From NCBI GenBank assembly GCA_904420055.1, contig CAJFTV010000141.1, forward strand, positions 1 through 12,600: a stretch of 12,600 nt of DNA, written 5' to 3'. Under the pieces are notes generated by a model that was not told the origin of the DNA, made no database searches, and saw only the letters and a program-made list of their open reading frames with translations. The position numbers and the translations under genes were made by a program. How positions within the stretch are numbered: position 1 is the stretch's first letter; each line of letters begins with the position of its first letter. The stretch comes from Candidatus Alloscillospira gallinarum (lineage in GTDB: Bacteria; Bacillota; Clostridia; Oscillospirales; Oscillospiraceae). Of the stretch, positions 6,011-12,600 are shown in pieces.

Positions 6011-6731
6011 AGTTATTGTTGTGGGCATAGGCCCGGGAGAATATGAACAGATGACCATAAAGGCAGCAAACGCACTTAAAGAGTGTGACGTCATTGTGGG
6101 CTATACGGTGTATATTGACCTTGTGCGGGACCATTTTCCGGGCAAGATCTTTCTGACCACACCCATGACCCGGGAGGTAGAGCGGTGTGAGATGGCGTTT
6201 GAAGAGGCAAAAAAGGGACAGACTGTGGCCATGATTTGTTCCGGAGACGCCGGAGTTTACGGCATGTCCGGACTTATTTACGAGGTTTCGGTAAAATATC
6301 CGGAGGTAGATGTTGAGGTGCTTCCCGGTGTTACGGCAGCGCTCAGCGGAGCGGCGGTACTGGGTGCGCCGCTTATTCACGATTTTGCCCTTATCAGTCT
6401 CAGTGACCTTTTAACCCCCTGGGAGAAAATTGAAAAACGTCTGTACATGGCATCGGAGGCGGATTTTGTGATTTGTCTCTACAATCCCTCCAGCAGAAAG
6501 CGCCATGACTATCTCATGAAAGCCTGCGACATCATGCTTAAGTTCAAGTCTCCGGATACCGTATGCGGAACAGTAAAGAATATAGGACGTGACGGTGAGG
6601 AAATACATGTATGCACTTTGGCAGAGCTGAGGGAGATGTCGGTGGATATGTTTACAACGGTATTTATCGGAAATTCCCAGACAAAGGAAATCGGAGGAAA
6701 AATGGTGACCCCGCGGGGCTACAGGATGTGA
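6003..6731 (+). CDS. cbiH: CbiH, cobalt-precorrin-3 C17-methyltransferase
   Basis: This 242-residue tetrapyrrole methylase methylates C17 and drives ring contraction with lactone formation. CbiH/CobJ signatures are GIGPGEYEQMTIKA (8-21), VGYTVYIDL (32-40), CSGDAGVYGMSG (79-90), LPGVTAALSGAAVLGAPLIH (107-126), ISLSDLLTPW (131-140) and LYNPSSRKR (159-167). The length is that of the simple form; there is no added C-terminal Fe-S domain like that of Bacillus megaterium CbiH60. The start is TTG at 6003, supported by GAAAGGG ending 9 nt upstream and by the immediate conserved SKVIVVGIGPG. It overlaps cbiG by 8 nt and ends 5 nt before the next start. Confidence 0.95.
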   Translation: MSKVIVVGIGPGEYEQMTIKAANALKECDVIVGYTVYIDLVRDHFPGKIFLTTPMTREVERCEMAFEEAKKGQTVAMICSGDAGVYGMSGLIYEVSVKYPEVDVEVLPGVTAALSGAAVLGAPLIHDFALISLSDLLTPWEKIEKRLYMASEADFVICLYNPSSRKRHDYLMKACDIMLKFKSPDTVCGTVKNIGRDGEEIHVCTLAELREMSVDMFTTVFIGNSQTKEIGGKMVTPRGYRM

Positions 6732-6736
6732 TTTAA

Positions 6737-8701
6737 TTGGAGAAAATACTTATTTTTTCCGGCACCTCGGACGGAAACAGGCTGGCAAGGTGCCTTGCGT
6801 CTGAAAACTTTGATATAACTCTGTGCGTTGCAACAGAATACGGCGGAAAAGTTGCTCCCCACTGTTCGGGAGTAACTGTTAAGTCAGGCAGGCTTGACGC
6901 CGGTGAGATGAAAAGACTTATTACCCGGTACGGTTTTCCGGCGGTTGTGGACGCCACGCACCCATACGCTAAAGAGGTTTCTGAGAATATATTGTCCGCG
7001 TGCGGTGAGACCGGCGCAGAGTACCTGCGGCTCGGCAGAGGCGCGTTTTCCTGCGATGGGGCGGTATGGGTGCCGTCAGCGGCAGCGGCGGCGGAATATC
7101 TGAAGGGCACTGAGGGGAATGTTCTCCTTACAACAGGGAGCAAGGAGCTTAAAGAGTTTACTGCAGTGCCGGGCTACAGAGAGCGGCTCTTTGCCCGCGT
7201 GCTCTCCACGGCAGAGGTGGCGGAAAAATGCCGGGAACTTGGATTTGAGGGGAAAAACCTTATCTGTATGCAGGGGCCGTTTTCAGAGGAACTGAACTAT
7301 GCCATGTTAAGGCAGATAGACGCGAAATGGCTTGTTACAAAAGAGTCCGGCACACGGGGCGGATTTCCGGAAAAAGCGGAAGCCGCACGGCGTGCAGGTG
7401 CAGAGCTCATAATTATAGGACGGCCGATGGAAAACGCCGGACAGTCTGCAGATGAGCTGTTTTTCAGGTTTACAGGAAAGCACATGCCGAAAGCCGTCTT
7501 TCTCGTAGGTATTGGCATGGGGAGCACCGGCAGCATGACAAAAGATGGGGAAGCTGCGATAAAAGAAGCTGACCTTGTTATTGGCGCTGAGCGTATGCTG
7601 AACGCAGTTAAGAAGCTTAATACCCGCACGGCTTGCGCATATAAGGCGGGGGAGATAAGGGATATAGTTTCCAAAACTGACGGAGAGAAAATTGCAGTAG
7701 CACTTTCGGGAGATGTGGGATTTTTCAGCGGCGCAAAGTCTGTAACGGAGGAGCTGAGGTCTCTGGACAACGTGGAGATTAAACGTATTCCCGGAATATC
7801 TTCGGCGGTTTATCTCTGCGCAAAGGCACAGACCTCATGGGAGGACGCCGTGCTTTTAAGTCTTCACGGCAGGCAGTCCAATCTTGTATATACCGTAAGA
7901 CATAATCCAAAGGTATTTGCGATTGTGGGCGGAGGAGACGCGGTTAAAAAGGAGCTTATAAGGCTATGTGAGTACGGCCTCGGGCATGTGCATGTAACTG
8001 CGGGCAAAAACCTGTCATATGACGATGAGGTCATATATGAGGGTACTGCGGAAGAGCTCTCAGCAATGGAACTTTCTGGCCTTTTTTCAATCCTTATTTT
8101 GAATGACAGTGTCAAAGAGGAAATTGTCACCCACGGAATTCCGGATGCCGAATTTGTCAGAGGGAGCGCCCCGATGACAAAGGAAGAGGTGCGCAGCGTA
8201 TCACTTTCAAAACTGCGGCTGGAGGAAAACTCTGTAGTCTACGACGTGGGGGCCGGTACCGGTTCCGTGTCCATTGAGATGGCGCGTATGGCTGCCGGCG
8301 GTACCGTGTATGCGGTGGAACGCGACGGAGAGGCATGCGGCCTTATAGAGACGAACAGAAAGAAATTCGGCACGGAAAATATTCATGTGATATCAGGTTT
8401 TGCGCCAGATGCGCTCCGCAATTTGCCTGCACCGACGCATGTTTTCATAGGCGGCAGCGGCGGAAATATGAAGGATATTGTGGAGGCAGTGTTTGCGAAA
8501 AATCCTTCAGCCCGGGTAGTTATAAACACTATTGCCATGGAATCGACTGCCGAGGCACTTGAAATTGTTAATTCCATGCCGGTTAAAGACGTGGAGATAA
8601 CTCAGCTTTCAGTAGCGAAATCCAGAAAAGTGGGACGTTATAACATGATGACGGGAAATAATCCGGTTACAATAACGTCCTTTACCGGAAGCGGAGAGTA
8701 A
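6737..8701 (+). CDS. CbiJ-CbiE-CbiT three-domain fusion (reductase and C5/C15 methyltransferase-decarboxylase)
   Basis: One 654-residue frame encodes three corrin enzymes. Residues 1-249 are CbiJ, cobalt-precorrin-6A reductase: GTSDGNRLAR (9-18), VDATHPYAKEVSENI (71-85), TTGSKEL (132-138), QGPFSEELN (179-187) and TKESGTRGGFPEK (201-213). Residues 250 to about 462 are CbiE, the C5-methyltransferase: VGIGMGSTGSMTKDG (257-271), LSGDVGFFSGA (323-333), IPGISSAVY (351-359). Residues from about 466 are CbiT, the C15-methyltransferase and C12 side-chain decarboxylase, with a class I SAM-binding motif VYDVGAGTGSVSIEMA (501-516) and the IGGSGG segment (571-576). CbiE-CbiT fusions (CobL type) are common; adding CbiJ at the front is less usual. 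Junctions are short with no stop or frameshift. The start is TTG at 6737 with AGGA 10 nt upstream. Confidence 0.94.
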   Translation: MEKILIFSGTSDGNRLARCLASENFDITLCVATEYGGKVAPHCSGVTVKSGRLDAGEMKRLITRYGFPAVVDATHPYAKEVSENILSACGETGAEYLRLGRGAFSCDGAVWVPSAAAAAEYLKGTEGNVLLTTGSKELKEFTAVPGYRERLFARVLSTAEVAEKCRELGFEGKNLICMQGPFSEELNYAMLRQIDAKWLVTKESGTRGGFPEKAEAARRAGAELIIIGRPMENAGQSADELFFRFTGKHMPKAVFLVGIGMGSTGSMTKDGEAAIKEADLVIGAERMLNAVKKLNTRTACAYKAGEIRDIVSKTDGEKIAVALSGDVGFFSGAKSVTEELRSLDNVEIKRIPGISSAVYLCAKAQTSWEDAVLLSLHGRQSNLVYTVRHNPKVFAIVGGGDAVKKELIRLCEYGLGHVHVTAGKNLSYDDEVIYEGTAEELSAMELSGLFSILILNDSVKEEIVTHGIPDAEFVRGSAPMTKEEVRSVSLSKLRLEENSVVYDVGAGTGSVSIEMARMAAGGTVYAVERDGEACGLIETNRKKFGTENIHVISGFAPDALRNLPAPTHVFIGGSGGNMKDIVEAVFAKNPSARVVINTIAMESTAEALEIVNSMPVKDVEITQLSVAKSRKVGRYNMMTGNNPVTITSFTGSGE

Positions 8702-8725
8702 TTGGCAGGAGGTTGGGAGAGTATT

Positions 8726-10093
8726 ATGGTATCTGTCCCCAGATTTATGATATGTGCCGCAGGCAGCGGCAGCGGCAAGACGACTGTTACCTGCGGGATT
8801 TTGCAGGCATTTATAAACAGAGGGCTTTCCACCGGAGCATTTAAATGTGGCCCGGACTATATAGACCCCATGTTTCACACGAAGGTGATAGGGGCGAAGT
8901 CCAGAAATATAGATACCTTTTTTGCAGACGAGAATACAGTAAAATGCCTCCTTGTAAAAAACAGCCGCGGAAATGACATTAATGTCATTGAGGGAGTAAT
9001 GGGGTACTATGACGGCATTGCAAATACGAGCAATGCGTCAAGCTATGATGTTGCGAGAGTTACCGGTACGCCGGCTGTACTGCTTGTAAACGCCGCTGGT
9101 ATGAGCGTATCCTCGGCGGCAATTGTAAAGGGATTTATGGCCTACCGGGAGGACAGCAATATAAAAGGCGTAATACTAAATATGGTATCGCCATCAATTT
9201 ACGGTGAGCTCAAGGAGAACATTGAGCAGACATGCGGTGTTAAGGTATACGGATATCTGCCGAAAAACCGTGATATTTCACTTGAGAGCCGTCATCTTGG
9301 GCTTGTTATGCCGGGGGAGATTGAGAACCTTAAGGCAAAGCTTGGAATACTGGCAGATGAGATAGAAAAGACGATTGACCTTGAAGGGCTTATTGCTCTT
9401 GGGAAATCGGCGCCGGACGTCTTGGCACCAGAAATTGAGATACCTGAGGCTGGCCGCGGCGTTAGAATTGGGGTTGCGGCGGACGAGGCTTTCTGCTTTT
9501 ACTACCAGGACAATCTGGACCTGCTTACAGACATGGGGGCGGAGCTTGTGCCCTTTTCCCCCATACATGACAGTGAAATTCCAGAGGGGATTTCCGGCCT
9601 GATTTTTGGAGGGGGATATCCGGAGCTCTGTCTCGAGAAACTCAGTGAAAATGCTGGTATGCGTTCGTCTGTAAGGTCGGCGGTTGAAAGAGGTATTCCA
9701 TGTATCGCGGAGTGCGGCGGGTTTATGTATCTCCACACAACTGTTGAGGACACAGCAGGTAAAAAGTACAGCATGTGTGATGTCATTGACGGAAATGTAT
9801 ATTATACCGGTAAATTAGGTCGGTTTGGTTACATTTTGCTTACGTCAAACGGTGAGAGTGTTTTTGGCGGCCCTGGGACGCAGCTCCGCGGACACGAGTT
9901 CCACTACTACGACAGCACGAACAACGGTGAGCTTTTTACGGCGCAAAAGCCGCACAGAAAAAAAAGCTGGCGGTGCGGCCACGGAAATGGAAACCTTATC
10001 TGCGGATTTCCACATTACTATTTCTACTCAAATATTCCAGCGGTCGGCCGGTTTCTCGAGCACTGCCGCAGATACGGAGAAACGTTAAAATGA
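8726..10093 (+). CDS. cbiA: CbiA, cobyrinate a,c-diamide synthase
   Basis: This 455-residue glutamine- and ATP-dependent enzyme amidates the a and c acetate side chains of cobyrinate. The N-terminal dethiobiotin-synthetase-like ATPase domain has a P-loop GSGSGKTT (13-20), FKCGPDYIDPMFH (39-51) and VIEGVMGYYDG (87-97). The C-terminal class I glutamine amidotransferase domain has FGGGYPELC (294-302), the nucleophile Cys330 in IAECGGFMYL, LGRFGY (364-369), RGHEFHYYDS (388-397) and the catalytic His430 in GFPHYYFYSN. ATG at 8726 with GGGAGA five nt upstream is chosen; the frame is open to a TTG at 8702 but the extra eight residues are unconserved in character. It lies 24 nt after the cbiJ-E-T gene, and its TGA overlaps the cbiB ATG. 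Confidence 0.95.
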   Translation: MVSVPRFMICAAGSGSGKTTVTCGILQAFINRGLSTGAFKCGPDYIDPMFHTKVIGAKSRNIDTFFADENTVKCLLVKNSRGNDINVIEGVMGYYDGIANTSNASSYDVARVTGTPAVLLVNAAGMSVSSAAIVKGFMAYREDSNIKGVILNMVSPSIYGELKENIEQTCGVKVYGYLPKNRDISLESRHLGLVMPGEIENLKAKLGILADEIEKTIDLEGLIALGKSAPDVLAPEIEIPEAGRGVRIGVAADEAFCFYYQDNLDLLTDMGAELVPFSPIHDSEIPEGISGLIFGGGYPELCLEKLSENAGMRSSVRSAVERGIPCIAECGGFMYLHTTVEDTAGKKYSMCDVIDGNVYYTGKLGRFGYILLTSNGESVFGGPGTQLRGHEFHYYDSTNNGELFTAQKPHRKKSWRCGHGNGNLICGFPHYYFYSNIPAVGRFLEHCRRYGETLK

Positions 10094-11070
10094 TTATTGC
10101 TGTTTTAAGCCCGGCGGCCATGCTTCTTGGATTTCTGCTGGAACTTTTTGTTGGCTGGCACCTGCCATGGCACCCGATAATGGGTATTGGCAGTTTAATC
10201 TCAGCGGCAGAGTCATCTATTCGGGGCGCTCTGCCAAGGACAAAGGCAGGGGAGAGGTTCGGCGGCGTACTTTTGGTGCTGCTTGTAATTTTTATTTCGA
10301 TGGTGCTGCCATATGCCGTTTTGGGCCTCGGGTATTACATCCACTTTACTATTGGTTTTTTTGTGGAGACTGTCATGTGCTGGGCTATCTTCGCCACAGG
10401 CAGTCTTGCAAAAGAGGCAATAAAGGTAAAAAGGGCGCTGGCTGTAAGCCTTGAGCGCGGCAGGCGTGCCGTGGCCATGATTGTAGGGCGGGACACGGAC
10501 AGTCTTGACGAAGCCGGTGTCATAAAGGCCACGGTTGAGACAGTGGCGGAAAACCTATCAGACGGGGTGATTGCGCCAATGCTGTTTTTAACCGTTGGGG
10601 GAGTACCGTTTGGTTTCTTTTACAAAGCTGTCAACACCATGGACTCAATGGTCGGGTATAAGAATGACAAATATATGTATTTTGGGACTGCGGCGGCGGT
10701 TCTGGACGATATATGCAATTTTATACCTGCGAGGGTATCGGCGGGGTTGATGATTTTCATATCCAGATTTGCGGGACTTGACAGAAGAAATGCCAGGAGG
10801 ATTTTTATACGTGACAGACATAACCACGCAAGCCCGAATTCTGCGCAGACGGAATCTGTAATGGCCGGCGCGCTGAATGTACAGCTTGCCGGGGACGCCT
10901 ATTATTTTGGCAAGCTCTATAAAAAGAAAACCATCGGCGACCCGGTTCGGCATATTGTGCCGGAGGATATAGACAGGGCAGTAAAGTTTATGGTGTACAC
11001 CTGCGTTTTTTCTGTTGTGGTGTGTACGGTGATAAAGATGGCAGTAAGAGTTATATCTGAGATACTATGA
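10090..11070 (+). CDS. cbiB: CbiB, adenosylcobinamide-phosphate synthase (membrane protein)
   Basis: This 326-residue integral membrane protein joins (R)-1-aminopropan-2-ol phosphate, or a related amino alcohol, to adenosylcobyric acid. Hydrophobic spans lie near residues 2-22, 57-82, 84-105, 160-178 and 298-320. CbiB motifs are HPIMGIGSLI (28-37), VGRDTDSLD (132-140), ETVAENLSDGVIAP (150-163), VNTMDSMVGYKN (181-192), NFIPARVSA (210-218) and RDRHNHASPNSAQTE (241-255). The ATG at 10090 overlaps the cbiA stop as ATGA, with GGAG 10 nt upstream. The frame stays open into cbiA for 39 more codons, but these are the cbiA coding sequence read in another phase. CobD, which would supply its substrate, is not in the window. 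Confidence 0.95.
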   Translation: MIIAVLSPAAMLLGFLLELFVGWHLPWHPIMGIGSLISAAESSIRGALPRTKAGERFGGVLLVLLVIFISMVLPYAVLGLGYYIHFTIGFFVETVMCWAIFATGSLAKEAIKVKRALAVSLERGRRAVAMIVGRDTDSLDEAGVIKATVETVAENLSDGVIAPMLFLTVGGVPFGFFYKAVNTMDSMVGYKNDKYMYFGTAAAVLDDICNFIPARVSAGLMIFISRFAGLDRRNARRIFIRDRHNHASPNSAQTESVMAGALNVQLAGDAYYFGKLYKKKTIGDPVRHIVPEDIDRAVKFMVYTCVFSVVVCTVIKMAVRVISEIL

Positions 11071-11093
11071 AATTTTTAAGGGAGTGACGTGGC

Positions 11094-11720
11094 GTGAAGA
11101 TTAATCTTGAAAATGTTTTGCCTGGAGAGATTGAGAAGAGAAGTTTTGAGATTATATCCTCTGAGCTGAAGCCCATGACCTTCGGTCCTAAGGAGGAACT
11201 TGTTGTAAAGCGCTGCATACATACAAGCGCTGACTTTGACTATGCGGATAACCTCTGCTTCTCGGAAAATGCGGTGCTAAAGGCGATGGAGGCAATAAAA
11301 AACGGTGCCTGTATTGTAACGGACACACAGATGGCAAAGTCAGGAATAAACAAGAAAAGGCTCGCTGGATACGGCGGAGAAGTGTATTGCTTCATGTCTG
11401 ACGAGGACGTTGCCGAGGAGGCAAAGAAAAACGGAACTACAAGGGCGACTGCCTGTATCAACAAGGCTATGACGATAGAAAAGCCGCTTATATTTGCAAT
11501 TGGAAATGCTCCCACCGCCCTTGTGAGGATATATGAGCTTATAACAGAGGGAAAGCTGAAGCCGGAACTTGTTATTGGAGTGCCGGTTGGGTTTGTAAAT
11601 GTAGTACAGTCGAAGGAACTCATTATGACAGCCGATGTACCGTATATTGTCGCCCGTGGAAGGAAGGGCGGCAGCAATATTGCGGCGGCAATCTGCAATG
11701 CGATTTTATATCAGATGTGA
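11094..11720 (+). CDS. cbiC: CbiC, cobalt-precorrin-8 methylmutase
   Basis: This 208-residue enzyme moves the methyl from C11 to C12, forming cobyrinate, the last step of ring construction. CbiC/CobH signatures are RCIHTSADFDYADNLCFSE (40-58), in which His43 is the acid-base residue, VTDTQMAKSGI (75-85), GNAPTAL (137-143), GVPVGFVNVVQSKE (162-175) and RGRKGGSNIAAA (188-199). The start is GTG at 11094, with AAGGGAG ending 9 nt upstream, 23 nt after cbiB. The length matches the family. It is followed after only 18 nt by hemA, so the two are almost certainly on the same transcript. Confidence 0.96.
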   Translation: MKINLENVLPGEIEKRSFEIISSELKPMTFGPKEELVVKRCIHTSADFDYADNLCFSENAVLKAMEAIKNGACIVTDTQMAKSGINKKRLAGYGGEVYCFMSDEDVAEEAKKNGTTRATACINKAMTIEKPLIFAIGNAPTALVRIYELITEGKLKPELVIGVPVGFVNVVQSKELIMTADVPYIVARGRKGGSNIAAAICNAILYQM

Positions 11721-11738
11721 CGGGACGGGAATGTAAGA

Positions 11739-12600
11739 ATGAGTATTCAGATGGTAGGCGTTGACCACAGCATTGCGCCGGTGGATATAAGAGAGAAATT
11801 CTCTTTTACGACCGCCGCAGCGAAGGCCGCGATGTGTGAGATATGCAAAACTGAAAATGTCACCGGGTGCGTTATACTCTCCACCTGTAACAGAACCGAG
11901 ATATGGATAAGCTACAATTATTACATGCCGAGGTCGCTGAAAGAAATATTCTGTGAGTTAAAGGGACTTGAGGCCGAGAAGTATTCGGGGTATCTTGTAA
12001 TGCGGGAGAACTATATGGCAGTGTCATACCTATTTGAGATGACGAGCGGCCTTAAGTCTATGATACTCGGTGAGGACCAGATACTTTCCCAGGTTAAAAA
12101 GGCGCAGGAGCTGGCAAGGGAAAACGGCACGTGTGACAATGTGCTGGAGGTGCTGTTCCGGTCGGCGGTTACCGGTGCAAAAAAGGTTAAGACTGAACTG
12201 ATTTTATCCACGGCAAATGCCTCTGCTGTGGAGCTGGCAATTAACCGGCTGAGAGACAGCGGGGTTGACTTCAGCAATAAAAAATGTCTTGTTATTGGAA
12301 ACGGCGAGATGGGAAAAAGGGCGGCAAATGCCCTGCGGAGCAGCGGTGCGGATGTCACCGTCACCGTCCGCCAGTACAGAAGCGGAGTTGTGGAGATACC
12401 TAAGGATTGTGAGCGCATAAATTACGGTGAGCGCTATGGGTTGATTCCTTCCTGCGACATTGTGGTCAGCGCCACAAGCAGTCCTAATGTCACCATAAAA
12501 AAAGAAGAACTGGTATCCTGCGGCGTAAAGCCGGGGGCTGTTTTTATTGACCTTGCGGTGCCGAGGGATATCGAGCCGGAAGTGCGGGAAATTGACGGCA
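11739..12600 (+). CDS. hemA: Glutamyl-tRNA reductase HemA, 3' end outside the window
   Basis: The frame runs from ATG 11739 to the window edge (287 codons) without a stop; about a quarter to a third of the usual length is missing. HemA reduces glutamyl-tRNA to glutamate-1-semialdehyde, the first committed step of C5-pathway tetrapyrrole synthesis. Visible motifs are MVGVDHSIAPVDIREKFSF (5-23), LSTCNRTEIW (47-56) with the thioester-forming Cys50, SGLKSMILGEDQILSQVKKA (103-122) and the NADPH-binding VIGNGEMGKRAANAL (185-199). The His normally found in the AVxHLF segment is Tyr97 here (codon at 12027-12029), and GLDS is GLKS. GGGA lies 8 nt before the ATG. Placement directly behind cbiC puts precursor supply under the same riboswitch. 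Confidence 0.94.
   Translation, partial: MSIQMVGVDHSIAPVDIREKFSFTTAAAKAAMCEICKTENVTGCVILSTCNRTEIWISYNYYMPRSLKEIFCELKGLEAEKYSGYLVMRENYMAVSYLFEMTSGLKSMILGEDQILSQVKKAQELARENGTCDNVLEVLFRSAVTGAKKVKTELILSTANASAVELAINRLRDSGVDFSNKKCLVIGNGEMGKRAANALRSSGADVTVTVRQYRSGVVEIPKDCERINYGERYGLIPSCDIVVSATSSPNVTIKKEELVSCGVKPGAVFIDLAVPRDIEPEVREIDG

Noticed and set aside
7297..7770. 157-codon minus-strand frame opposite the CbiJ/CbiE junction
   Set aside because: The plus strand carries conserved CbiJ and CbiE motifs through this stretch; the reverse frame shows no family features.
8702..8725. TTG start adding eight residues to CbiA
   Set aside because: AGGAGG follows rather than precedes this TTG; ATG 8726 has a purine-rich site five nt upstream.
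10004..10024. Possible loss of the CbiA amidotransferase His (PHYYF instead of PHLHF)
   Set aside because: By position the catalytic His is the first one, keeping the H-x-x-F spacing seen in CobQ-type GATases, and it is present (His430). Only the second His is replaced.
9973..10089. 39-codon N-terminal extension of cbiB into cbiA
   Set aside because: The CbiA C-terminus with its catalytic His is coded here in another frame, and the conserved CbiB N-terminus begins at the ATGA overlap.
1..12600. Mobile elements, CRISPR arrays, toxin-antitoxin or defence genes
   Set aside because: No direct-repeat arrays, transposase-like frames or foreign-looking segments were seen; every long stretch is accounted for by the listed genes.

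Overview
The window comes from a Gram-positive, low-to-mid GC anaerobe of the Clostridia (Firmicutes) type. This is inferred from strong AGGAGG-like ribosome binding sites, frequent TTG and GTG starts, sigma-A-like promoters, a small ferredoxin-thioredoxin-reductase-like protein, and the early-cobalt-insertion (anaerobic) cobalamin pathway with CbiK as chelatase. I cannot name the species. No mobile element, CRISPR array, rRNA or tRNA gene was seen. About 80% of the window is one corrin-ring biosynthesis operon.

Layout. (1) Bases 1-469, minus strand: the first 11 codons of tsaB preceded by tsaE, which together serve the tRNA t6A37 modification. (2) Bases 470-623: a divergent promoter region. 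(3) Bases 624-1763, plus strand: a SEDS glycosyltransferase of the RodA/FtsW family, ending at a perfect 32-nt palindromic terminator. (4) Bases 1861-2061, minus strand: a 66-residue six-cysteine protein resembling the catalytic chain of ferredoxin-thioredoxin reductase. (5) Bases 2062-2488: back-to-back promoters, a cobalamin riboswitch with its intrinsic terminator, and an unexplained 14-nt palindrome just before the first operon gene. (6) Bases 2489-12600, plus strand: cbiK, cbiL, cbiF, cbiG, cbiH, a three-domain cbiJ-cbiE-cbiT fusion, cbiA, cbiB, cbiC and the start of hemA, which runs off the window.

How the genes work together. HemA makes the first committed tetrapyrrole precursor. CbiK puts cobalt into sirohydrochlorin. 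CbiL, CbiH and CbiF methylate C20, C17 and C11. CbiG opens the delta-lactone and releases acetaldehyde. CbiJ reduces the ring, CbiE and CbiT methylate C5 and C15 and decarboxylate, and CbiC moves the C11 methyl to C12 to give cobyrinate. CbiA amidates the a and c side chains, and CbiB attaches the aminopropanol arm later on. Neighbours overlap or are separated by short gaps, except around cbiL, where two gaps of about 120-145 nt hold GC-rich hairpins. The riboswitch should shut off the whole transcript, hemA included, when cobalamin is plentiful.

The C1-methyltransferase CbiD is not encoded in the window, and neither are CbiP, CobD or the nucleotide-loop genes. I see no new biological system here. 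The points most worth checking are the CbiJ-E-T fusion, the Tyr in place of a conserved His in HemA, the palindrome between the riboswitch terminator and cbiK, and the cysteine spacing of the small redox protein.
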